From NCBI GenBank assembly GCA_035711465.1, contig DASTCC010000153.1, positions 1 to 11,039 on the forward strand: a DNA stretch of 11,039 nt, written 5' to 3'. The position numbers were made by a program, and so were the translations under genes. Every line of letters starts with the position of its first letter. Position 1 is the stretch's first letter. The DNA is from DASTCC01 sp035711465. Its GTDB lineage: Bacteria; Acidobacteriota; Vicinamibacteria; Vicinamibacterales; SCN-69-37. Below, piece after piece: positions 1 to 5,375 of the stretch. The notes under the pieces were generated by a model that saw only the letters and a program-made list of their open reading frames with translations, did no database searches and had not been told where the DNA came from.

Positions 1-55
1 CGTCGAGCAGCGTGCGATCGCCAAAACGTTTGGTGAGGCCGGACAGTTGAATCAC
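1..55 (-). CDS. ABC-type ATPase, N-terminal fragment (cut by window edge)
   Basis: Only the first 18 codons are inside the window, reading MIQLSGLTKRFGDRTLLD from a GTG at 55. This is the usual opening beta-strand and A-loop region of an ABC nucleotide-binding domain (pattern hydrophobic-x-L-x-x-L-T-K-x-F-G-x-R-x-L-L-D). The Walker A motif lies beyond the edge and cannot be seen. An in-frame TAA at 70-68 leaves the GTG as the only conventional start. No strong Shine-Dalgarno precedes it. It lies 82 bases downstream of the response regulator on the same strand, so co-transcription is possible. The GDRTLLD wording would suit an ABC-F (Uup/EttA-like) protein, but an ordinary transporter ATPase is equally possible. 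The family call is fairly safe; the subtype is a guess. Confidence 0.6.
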   Translation of the reverse strand, partial: MIQLSGLTKRFGDRTLLD

Positions 56-98
56 GACGAGACGATCTTACGTGCGTCGCGCCGGCGTTGTCTGGCGC

Positions 99-128
99 GC
101 GGCGGCGGAGGCGGCGGAAACGGCGGCG
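99..128. repeat. imperfect GGC/GGA triplet tract
   Basis: The plus strand carries nearly uninterrupted GGC, GGA and GGAAAC units between the regulator stop codon and the ABC start codon. On the minus-strand transcript this is a C/CCG-rich leader. Several GG runs separated by one or two bases could in principle form a two-tier G-quadruplex on the plus strand. It may equally be simple low-complexity sequence in GC-rich DNA. Confidence 0.4.
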
Positions 129-137
129 TGTTCGAGA

Positions 138-716
138 TCAGACTTCGGCGGGGACCGGTTCGCCGAGCGCGCGCGCGGCCGCCGACACGATGCGCGGCAG
201 GCGGAACGGCTTGGTCAGGTACCCCGAAACGCCGAGGTTGATCGCTTCGATGGCCGAGGCTTCCGTCGAGAAGCCCGTGATGATGATGATCGGCAGCTGA
301 TTGGACTTGCGCCGCGCCTCGCGAATCACGGACAGGCCGTCCATGCCGGGCATTTTCAGGTCCGTGATCAGGAGATCGTAGTCCGTGGTGCGCAGCCGCT
401 CGACCGCGGTCGGGCCGTCGTCGGCGGTCTCGACGTCGTAGTCGGCCATGCTCAGCGTCTTCGACACCAGATCGCGAACCGCCTGCTCGTCGTCGACGAT
501 GAGCACGCGGCGGCGTTCCTGCTGGCACGGCTGCGTGCCGGAACCCGAGTGCCGCTGATCCAGCCAGCGATCGATGTCCTTCTTCCGAAACCGCCACTGA
601 CGGCCAACCCGCACGGCGGGGATCTTCCCGGCCTTGATCAGCCGGTAGACCGTGCGCAGGTTGACCTGGAGGTAGTCGAGGACCTCTTCGGTGGTCAGAA
701 AGTGATCGTCGCCCAT
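138..716 (-). CDS. Response regulator with N-terminal excisionase-type HTH and C-terminal receiver
   Basis: A 192-residue cytoplasmic protein with an unusual order: DNA-binding domain first, receiver second. Residues 5-53 match the excisionase/MerR-like HTH_17 family (FLTTEEVLDYLQVNLRTVYR, then the wing GKIPAVRVGRQWRFRKKDID). A short linker (54-69) leads to a CheY-like receiver at 70-185 with the full active site: acidic pair D75/D76, phospho-acceptor D119 (LLITDLKMPGMDG), switch T147 and K169 (LTKPF). It should bind DNA according to phosphorylation by an unseen histidine kinase. The ATG at 716 was chosen over an in-frame start at 782 because the HTH domain begins at once, a GAGGTG lies 11 bases upstream, and a promoter -10 sits at 746-741, inside the longer ORF. 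It diverges from the ECF sigma operon. No cognate kinase is adjacent. Confidence 0.88.
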   Translation of the reverse strand: MGDDHFLTTEEVLDYLQVNLRTVYRLIKAGKIPAVRVGRQWRFRKKDIDRWLDQRHSGSGTQPCQQERRRVLIVDDEQAVRDLVSKTLSMADYDVETADDGPTAVERLRTTDYDLLITDLKMPGMDGLSVIREARRKSNQLPIIIITGFSTEASAIEAINLGVSGYLTKPFRLPRIVSAAARALGEPVPAEV

Positions 717-740
717 CTGGGAGTCTTCACCTCGCGCGAC

Positions 741-749
741 AGTGTAGCA
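741..749 (-). promoter_or_regulatory. extended -10 promoter of the response regulator
   Basis: On the minus strand TGCTACACT reads as an extended -10 (TGn followed by TACACT, five of six matches to TATAAT). The -35 position is poor, as is common for extended -10 promoters. Transcription would start near 734, giving a leader of about 18 bases that just contains the GAGGTG ribosome site. This supports the start codon at 716. Sequence-based only. Confidence 0.45.
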
Positions 750-820
750 CCCGCCAGCGCGCCGTCGGTACGCCACCGCCACTTTGCAACCAAAAGCATT
801 TCAAAGGGTTGGGCGATCGG

Positions 821-840
821 CGGGCCGCGCCGCAGGCCCG
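821..840. repeat. GC-rich inverted repeat in the divergent intergenic region
   Basis: CGGGCC and GGCCCG are separated by eight bases and can form a six-base-pair hairpin. It lies between the two divergent genes, upstream of the sigma-operon -10. There is no T tract and no gene reads into it, so it is not a terminator. It could be an operator half-site pair or a chance palindrome. Confidence 0.3.
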
Positions 841-871
841 GCGGTGGAGCGAAGCGGCCGATGTCCTGCCG

Positions 872-877
872 TATACT
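872..877 (+). promoter_or_regulatory. candidate -10 of the ECF sigma operon
   Basis: TATACT matches the -10 consensus at five of six positions and stands out in a GC-rich stretch. No good -35 is found 16-18 bases upstream, so an activator, or recognition by another sigma factor, may be needed. The transcript would start near 884 and have a leader of roughly 100 bases before the ATG at 984. Confidence 0.35.
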
Positions 878-890
878 GGCGACCGTCGCC
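878..890. promoter_or_regulatory. perfect inverted repeat at the predicted start site (possible operator)
   Basis: GGCGAC-C-GTCGCC is a perfect 6+1+6 palindrome that begins directly after the -10 TATACT and is centred on the predicted transcription start. The position is typical of a repressor operator. The HTH regulator divergently encoded next door is one candidate ligand, but nothing in the sequence proves this. Confidence 0.3.
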
Positions 891-983
891 GGACACCGCC
901 GTACAGACTTTGCCCAACGCCAGGCCGTCTAAGAACACAGGACGCGCGGCGGGGCTTAGAAAGGCGTGTCCCAGGCGCCTTGC

Positions 984-1592
984 ATGACCCGGACGGATGA
1001 GGAACTTGTCGCGCTCGCGACGGCGGGCGATCAGGAGAGCTTCAACCAGCTCGTCACGCGCTGGGAGCGGCCGATCTACGCCCTGGCGTACCGGACTCTC
1101 GGGCGGGAAGAGGACGCCCGGGACGTGGTTCAGGAAGCGTTCCTCCGCGCTTTCCGGGGCCTGAAAGGGTTCAAGGGACAGGCAAAGTTCTCGTCCTGGC
1201 TCTACCGGATCACGCTCAACCTCTGTCGCGACTGGATCCGGCGCGAGCGCCGTGCGCCGCTGGTGCAGGTCCCGGAGGGCACGGACCCGGTCGATCTCGC
1301 CGACGCGCAGTCGACGCCGGACGAATCGGTCGAAGAACTGGTGGCGCGTCGCGAGATGTCGAAGGCAGTGGCCCAGGCGATGGCGGAACTGCCGGAAGAG
1401 CAGCGGACGGCGATTCTGCTGAAGGAGTATCACGGGCTGACGTTCCAGGAGATCGCGGACATGCTCGATTGTCCGCTGAGCACTGTGAAGACGCGGCTCT
1501 ATCAGGGTCTCTCAGTCCTTCGCCGCCGCTTGGAGCGGCGGCAGGCGGAGGAAGCGTCGCTGCGTCGGGCGACCTGGGAAGGCAGCAGTTGA
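984..1592 (+). CDS. ECF (sigma-70 family, group 4) RNA polymerase sigma factor
   Basis: A 202-residue sigma factor with only regions 2 and 4, as in extracytoplasmic-function sigmas. Region 2 spans about residues 18-90, with the core-binding and -10-recognition helices DARDVVQEAFLRAFRGLKGF and FSSWLYRITLNLCRDWIRR. An acidic linker (96-118) leads to region 4 at about 125-183, whose HTH reads LTFQEIADMLDCPLSTVKTR and would contact the -35. It directs RNA polymerase to a stress or envelope regulon and should be held inactive by the anti-sigma factor encoded 73 bases downstream. The ATG at 984 is preferred because MTRTDEELV is a common start for this family and an AGG lies eight bases upstream. 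A GTG at 966 would add six residues (MSQAPC). Confidence 0.93.
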   Translation: MTRTDEELVALATAGDQESFNQLVTRWERPIYALAYRTLGREEDARDVVQEAFLRAFRGLKGFKGQAKFSSWLYRITLNLCRDWIRRERRAPLVQVPEGTDPVDLADAQSTPDESVEELVARREMSKAVAQAMAELPEEQRTAILLKEYHGLTFQEIADMLDCPLSTVKTRLYQGLSVLRRRLERRQAEEASLRRATWEGSS

Positions 1593-1614
1593 AAGGACGA
1601 CGACTGACTCAAAA

Positions 1615-1628
1615 TCGACGGCCGTCGA
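1615..1628. repeat. perfect 14-bp palindrome between sigma and anti-sigma genes
   Basis: TCGACGGCCGTCGA is identical to its own reverse complement and sits in the 73-base gap between the two genes. It has no loop, so it is a weak RNA hairpin and a better candidate for a dimeric protein-binding site. In GC-rich DNA it may be chance. Confidence 0.4.
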
Positions 1629-1652
1629 AGGCCGGAGGGGTTGGAGTTTCGC

Positions 1653-1658
1653 AAGGTG
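1653..1658 (+). promoter_or_regulatory. ribosome binding site of the anti-sigma gene
   Basis: AAGGTG lies seven bases before the ATG at 1666, good spacing for a Shine-Dalgarno. It fixes the start, which also keeps the conserved N-terminal cysteine (Cys2). Confidence 0.6.
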
Positions 1659-1665
1659 CCAGCTT

Positions 1666-2331
1666 ATGTGTGATGAACGTGAACGTCTGATTGGCTACGT
1701 CTACGACGAGTGCGACGAGAGCGAGCGCCGGTTGATCGACAGCCACCTCGCCGGTTGCGGCGAGTGCCGCGACGAGATCCGCGGCCTGCGCGGTGTGCGC
1801 GAGGACCTGCTCGCCTGGGACGTCCCTGATCACGGATCGGTGTGGCAGCCGTTCGTGCCGGCGGTCGCGGCGCCGTGGTACCGGCAGGTGCCGGCCTGGG
1901 CGATGGCCGCCGCGGCCAGCCTCATGTTCGTTGCCGGGGGGCTCGGCGGCGCGCTCACGCATTCGGTCCTCGCGGCGCGGACCCAGACCGTCGTCGCCGA
2001 CGCGGCGCCGGTGAGGCCGGTGCCCGCGAGCATCTCGCCCGCCGATCTTTCGGCGAGCGAAGAGCGCGTCATCTCGATCCTGCGCGCCGAGTTCGGCGAG
2101 CGGCTCGACGCTCTGGCCCGGCAGAACGGGCGGACGATGCGCGTGTCGGCGCCGGCTTCGGGGATCACCGCCGAGCAGCTCCGCGCCGCGGAGAACACGG
2201 ACGACCCGCTGATGCCGATCGTGCTCGAGCTCTACCGCGATATGAACCGGCTGCGGCCGACGCAGCCGACGCGGGCGTCAGAGTACCGGAGCAGCCCGGT
2301 GAACTTCGGCACGGGCCCGGCCGGTCGTTAG
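1666..2331 (+). CDS. Zinc-finger (ZAS-type) membrane anti-sigma factor
   Basis: A 221-residue protein encoded directly after the ECF sigma gene. Its N-terminus has the anti-sigma zinc-finger signature H27-x3-C31-x2-C34 (HLAGCGEC), and Cys2 is at the place of the usual fourth ligand. This cytoplasmic domain should mask the sigma factor. A single membrane segment covers about residues 77-101 (WAMAAAASLMFVAGGLGG...). The rest (about 105-221) is predicted periplasmic, with an Ala/Pro linker and a charged helical stretch around 128-155 (SEERVISILRAEFGERLDAL). The C-terminal 50 residues are not recognised as a sensor domain. Release of sigma by regulated proteolysis or ligand binding is inferred from the family. 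The next gene, 16 bases downstream, encodes a secreted protein that could be a partner. Confidence 0.85.
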   Translation: MCDERERLIGYVYDECDESERRLIDSHLAGCGECRDEIRGLRGVREDLLAWDVPDHGSVWQPFVPAVAAPWYRQVPAWAMAAAASLMFVAGGLGGALTHSVLAARTQTVVADAAPVRPVPASISPADLSASEERVISILRAEFGERLDALARQNGRTMRVSAPASGITAEQLRAAENTDDPLMPIVLELYRDMNRLRPTQPTRASEYRSSPVNFGTGPAGR

Positions 2332-2335
2332 GTTC

Positions 2336-2341
2336 AGGAGG
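2336..2341 (+). promoter_or_regulatory. consensus ribosome binding site deciding a GTG start
   Basis: A perfect AGGAGG lies six bases before the GTG at 2348. The Shine-Dalgarno makes this GTG convincing, and the encoded signal peptide begins there. Confidence 0.7.
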
Positions 2342-2347
2342 ACAGAA

Positions 2348-3055
2348 GTGTTCGATCGTTCTCTCGCCGTCGTGTTGACCGTGGCCCTGACCTCGCCGCT
2401 CGCGGCGCAGCAGGCCGTGGTGCTGGACAATCACCCCGAGATCAAGAACCAGGTTCGCTTCTTTCAGAACATCGTGACCCGCGCCGTGCAGAACGGCGGC
2501 GCGCAGCTCGCGCAGCGGGCGCGGCAGTTCGTGCAGCAGGTCGAGCTGGCGATGGATGGCCCGCCGGTCGTCACCGGCGTCTACATTCCCGAGTCCGGGT
2601 ATCACTTCGACGTCCAGGTGCCCGACATCCTGCCATCGGGACTGGCGCTGCTGCAGCTCTACATGAACAAGCCGCAGCAGCAGCGGCCGCAGGGCGCGCA
2701 GAACGTCGCCAACACCAACACGCCTCCGAACACGCCGCCCGTCGCGGCGACCGGCGGCGGGCTCGTCACCGCCGATCCGATGGCGCCGTTCGAGCCCGAT
2801 CGCGAGTACGGCAACTTCGTGCGCAACGCCCTGGTGGCGGCGATGCTGGACAACTCCGGCGCGCTCCCGCTCAAGGCCGGCGATCGGCTGACGATTCGGG
2901 CACGCGTGCCGCAGGCGGCGCTGACCAATCCGCTGTATCAGGACGACAACCGCGAGCTGCTGCTGAGCGTGCAGGGCGAAGATCTGATTGCGTTCCGGCA
3001 GGGCCAGATCACGCGGGATCAGGCCAAGGAGCGGATCAAGGAATACCGGTACTGA
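2348..3055 (+). CDS. Secreted protein of unknown function, third gene of the sigma/anti-sigma operon
   Basis: A 235-residue protein that I do not recognise as a named family. Residues 1-20 form a signal peptide (MFDRSLAVVLTVALTSPLAA, probable cleavage before QQ). Residues 24-70 look helical and Gln-rich (IKNQVRFFQNIVTRAVQNGG). A compact segment follows at 74-105. A low-complexity Gln/Asn/Pro/Thr linker at 108-137 separates it from a C-terminal part (145-235) with beta-rich pieces (DRLTIRARVP, RELLLSVQGEDL) and a charged helical end. No cysteine, lipobox or catalytic motif is visible. It starts 16 bases after the anti-sigma stop behind a perfect Shine-Dalgarno, so it is surely co-expressed. 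A periplasmic role with the anti-sigma factor, as co-regulator or sensed product, is inference from position only. Confidence 0.8.
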   Translation: MFDRSLAVVLTVALTSPLAAQQAVVLDNHPEIKNQVRFFQNIVTRAVQNGGAQLAQRARQFVQQVELAMDGPPVVTGVYIPESGYHFDVQVPDILPSGLALLQLYMNKPQQQRPQGAQNVANTNTPPNTPPVAATGGGLVTADPMAPFEPDREYGNFVRNALVAAMLDNSGALPLKAGDRLTIRARVPQAALTNPLYQDDNRELLLSVQGEDLIAFRQGQITRDQAKERIKEYRY

Positions 3056-3079
3056 TCTCGAACGAGTACTGATCTAGAA
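3049..3079. repeat. direct repeat, two 14-base copies at a 17-base period
   Basis: GTACTGATCTCGAA (3049-3062) and GTACTGATCTAGAA (3066-3079) differ at one base. The first copy contains the stop codon of the secreted-protein gene; the second runs into a -10-like TAGAAT. It looks like a local duplication at the gene junction. Confidence 0.55.
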
Positions 3080-3080
3080 T
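3075..3080 (+). promoter_or_regulatory. candidate -10 giving a very short leader before the lipoprotein gene
   Basis: TAGAAT matches the -10 consensus at five of six positions and ends 12 bases before the ATG at 3093, so the transcript would carry only about six bases of leader. No Shine-Dalgarno precedes this ATG, which fits near-leaderless initiation. No convincing -35 was found. Confidence 0.35.
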
Positions 3081-3092
3081 CGCTCCGCGCCC

Positions 3093-3602
3093 ATGAGTCT
3101 GCGGCTTTCTCGACTGTTCGTGCTCGGACTCCTGCTTGCGGGCGCCACGTCCTGCAACACGGTCAATCTCGCCACCGATCTCGAAATCACCGAGGTCCAG
3201 TCGGGCTGGTTCGACGCCGGCATCGACAAGGACACCGGCTGGAACCACCTCGTCCCCAGTATCTCGTTCCGACTGAAGAACAAGTCGTCGAGATCGATCG
3301 TCGGCGTGCAGCTGACGGTGTCGATCTGGCTCGACGGCGACGACGGCGAGAAGGCGTCGAAGGTCGTGCGCGGCATCGGCGGAGAGGGCCTCGCGCCCGG
3401 CGCGGAGACTGAACCCATCGTCGTGCGGACCGAGTGGGGCTACAACCTCGAGGGCCCCCGCGCCAGCTTGTTCGAGAACAGCGGGTTCCGCGACGGTACC
3501 GCGAAGATCTTCGGACAGCGTGCCGGCCGGATCGTGCGGCTCGGCGAGTACAAGCTCGAGCGCAAGGTCATCTACGCGTCGCAGGGAACGCACCACCCGT
3601 GA
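3093..3602 (+). CDS. Small lipoprotein of unknown function
   Basis: A 169-residue protein with a type II signal peptide: positively charged start, hydrophobic core LFVLGLLLAGA, and lipobox ATS-C with the acylated cysteine at residue 21. The mature part has no recognised enzyme motif. It reads as a beta-rich domain (ISFRLKNKSSRSIVGVQL, VQLTVSIWLDG, IVVRTEWGYNL). That pattern of alternating strands with a 'long-range comparison of ligand-free sandwich' look resembles small immunoglobulin- or LEA-like folds, though this is only an impression. Its stop overlaps the start of the permease gene (GTGA at 3599-3602), so the two are translationally coupled and probably act in the same envelope. Start chosen because the signal peptide begins here; no Shine-Dalgarno is visible. 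Confidence 0.8.
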   Translation: MSLRLSRLFVLGLLLAGATSCNTVNLATDLEITEVQSGWFDAGIDKDTGWNHLVPSISFRLKNKSSRSIVGVQLTVSIWLDGDDGEKASKVVRGIGGEGLAPGAETEPIVVRTEWGYNLEGPRASLFENSGFRDGTAKIFGQRAGRIVRLGEYKLERKVIYASQGTHHP

Positions 3603-5011
3603 CCGCGTCGTCCGCGGCCACGGTCCGCGCCGCCCCAGCGCCTCACACCCTCGAGCGTCGCCTCGGCCCGCTCGACGCGGCGGCCATCGTCATCTCCAAC
3701 GTCATCGGTGGCGGCATCTTCTTCGTGCCCGTCATCGTCGCCGGACTCGTGCCGTCGGCGCCGGCGATGCTCGGCGTATGGCTGTTCGGCGGCGTGCTCG
3801 CCTTTGCCGGCGCAATGGCCTACGCGGAGCTCGCGACGCTGCGGCCGCACGCCGGCGGCGAGTACGTGTACCTGCGCGACGCGTTCGGCACGGGCGCCGC
3901 GTTTCTCACCGGCTGGACGTCGTTCGTCGCCGGGTTCTCGGGGGCCATCGCCGCGGGCGCGGTCGCGCTCGCCGACTATCTCGGCCGTTTCCTGCCGGCG
4001 GCGGCCGACAAGACGCCGCTGCTGACGATTCCGATCCCGTTCGTGCCGCTCGTCGTCACGCCGCAGGCGATCGTCGCGATTGCGGCGATTGCGGCGCTGT
4101 CGTTCATCCACCTCGGCGGATCGGGGCGCGTCGTCCATAACCTGCTCGCCGGTCTGAAGGTGTCGGCGCTCATCATCTTCATCGCGCTGGGGTTGACCGT
4201 CGGCGTCGGGTCGCTCGGGCAGCTGAGCAGCACGCACGAAGTGTCGGCGCCGGCGACCGGCTGGCTGCTGGCGTTGATCCCCGTGATGTTCACCTACTCG
4301 GGGTGGAACGCCGCCGCCTACGTCGCCGAGGAGATTCGCGACCCTGGCAAGAACGTGCCGCTCGCGCTCGGCCTGGGCACCGCGGCCGCGGTGCTCGTGT
4401 ATCTCGCGCTCAACGTGCTGTATCTCTACGCCATGCCGATCGCGGATCTCGCGAACCTCGGCAACGCGCGGCTCACCGACACGGTCGCCGAACGGCTGTT
4501 CGGGTTCGTCGCCGGCAACCTGATCGCGCTGTTCACGATCATCAGCATCGCGGCGTTGATCAGCGCCATGGTCCTCGCCGGTCCGCGCATCTACTACGCG
4601 ATGGCCCGCGACGGCGTGTTCCTGAGCGCGGCGACGCGCGTCCATCCCAAGCACCACACACCCGTGCTGGCGATCGTCGCGCAGGGGATCTGGAGCAGCT
4701 TCCTGGTGCTCTGCGGCACGCTGTCGACGCTCGTGACCTACACGGGCTTTGCGGTCGTGCTGTTCTCGGCGATCGCGGTGCTCGCGCTCTTCGTGCTGCG
4801 CCACCGTCATCCGGACGCCGAGCGCCCGTTCAAGGCGCTGGGCTATCCGATCGCGCCGGCGATCTTCGTCGCCGCGAGCCTGGCGATGGTCGGCAACGAG
4901 ATCTGGAACAACTTCCAGACGTCGATGGCCGGCGTCGGCGTCATACTGGCCGGGATCCCGGTGTATCTGTGGTTCGTGCGCTCGAAGGCAAAGCGCGTGC
5001 GTCCTTCCTGA
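3599..5011 (+). CDS. APC-superfamily amino-acid permease
   Basis: A 470-residue inner-membrane transporter, the usual length for 12-helix APC proteins. The first helix carries the substrate-contacting break VIGGGIFF (35-42). Others include YAELAT (75-80) and GGEYVYLRDAFG (86-97) around helix 3, and the family-typical FTYSGWNAAAYVAEEIRDPG (231-250) with KNVP following. GPRIYYAMARDG (328-339) lies in the loop after helix 8, followed by PKHHTPVLAI. These fit a basic/neutral amino-acid transporter or exchanger related to the LAT/SteT group; the substrate cannot be read. The open frame continues upstream to 3434 inside the lipoprotein gene, but that part is Arg-rich shadow. The GTG at 3599 overlaps the lipoprotein stop by four bases and begins just before the conserved TLERRLGPLDAAAIV. 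Its 3' end overlaps a convergent gene by 71 bases. Confidence 0.92.
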   Translation: MTASSAATVRAAPAPHTLERRLGPLDAAAIVISNVIGGGIFFVPVIVAGLVPSAPAMLGVWLFGGVLAFAGAMAYAELATLRPHAGGEYVYLRDAFGTGAAFLTGWTSFVAGFSGAIAAGAVALADYLGRFLPAAADKTPLLTIPIPFVPLVVTPQAIVAIAAIAALSFIHLGGSGRVVHNLLAGLKVSALIIFIALGLTVGVGSLGQLSSTHEVSAPATGWLLALIPVMFTYSGWNAAAYVAEEIRDPGKNVPLALGLGTAAAVLVYLALNVLYLYAMPIADLANLGNARLTDTVAERLFGFVAGNLIALFTIISIAALISAMVLAGPRIYYAMARDGVFLSAATRVHPKHHTPVLAIVAQGIWSSFLVLCGTLSTLVTYTGFAVVLFSAIAVLALFVLRHRHPDAERPFKALGYPIAPAIFVAASLAMVGNEIWNNFQTSMAGVGVILAGIPVYLWFVRSKAKRVRPS

Positions 5012-5375
5012 GCAACGCCGCCAGCGTCCACGCGGCCAGAAAGCCGTCGCTCACCGCAAACAACAGGAACGACACCGGCGATCCGTGGACGAGACGGTCG
5101 GCGATGAAGACGATCGCGCCGGCGCCTTTGAGCAGCACGCCGAAGACCCAGAGATACGCGCGATGCGCGTCCGGCCGGAGCAGGGGCTGGAGATAGCCGA
5201 GCCCGACCGCGATTAGAAACAGCCCGGTGAGCTTGGCGAACAGAACGGGGTCTGGCACCGGAGCGCCGAACCAGGACGCGATGCTGCCGGTCGCAAACAG
5301 GAGCAGGAGCCCCGCCGCGAGGTCGTAGACGAGCGAGACGCCCGCGACGACCGACAGCATTCGCTGCGCGGTCAC
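4941..5375 (-). CDS. Small four-helix membrane protein of unknown function
   Basis: A 144-residue hydrophobic protein with four predicted membrane helices at about 8-29, 45-65, 73-93 and 99-121, and short polar loops (PVPDP, RPDAHR, DRLVHGSP). I cannot name the family with confidence; it recalls small DoxX-like or DUF-type membrane proteins. The GTG at 5375 overlaps the stop of the upstream PEGA gene (GTGA at 5375-5372), so translation is coupled to it. An internal ATG five codons later is possible. The last 23 residues (from LRKDARALPSS) are a polar tail after helix 4 and are exactly the part encoded antisense to the permease's 3' end, as if the reading frame had run on into its neighbour. 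Confidence 0.75.
   Translation of the reverse strand: MTAQRMLSVVAGVSLVYDLAAGLLLLFATGSIASWFGAPVPDPVLFAKLTGLFLIAVGLGYLQPLLRPDAHRAYLWVFGVLLKGAGAIVFIADRLVHGSPVSFLLFAVSDGFLAAWTLAALLRKDARALPSSARTTDTPGSRPV

Noticed and set aside
717..782. 66-base upstream extension of the response regulator
   Set aside because: The extended -10 at 749-741 lies inside it, and the added residues (MAVAYRRRAGG...) are not domain-like. The ATG at 716 has a ribosome site.
821..840. Hairpin as a transcription terminator
   Set aside because: It lies between divergent genes, so no transcript needs to end there, and no T tract follows.
3434..3598. Upstream extension of the permease frame
   Set aside because: It lies inside the lipoprotein gene in another frame and is Arg-rich. 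The GTG at 3599 with a GTGA overlap fits both genes.
3572..4810. 412-codon open frame antisense to the permease
   Set aside because: Composition is Arg/Asp/His-heavy with no domain or signal, the usual shadow of a GC-rich gene. The plus-strand permease explains the region.
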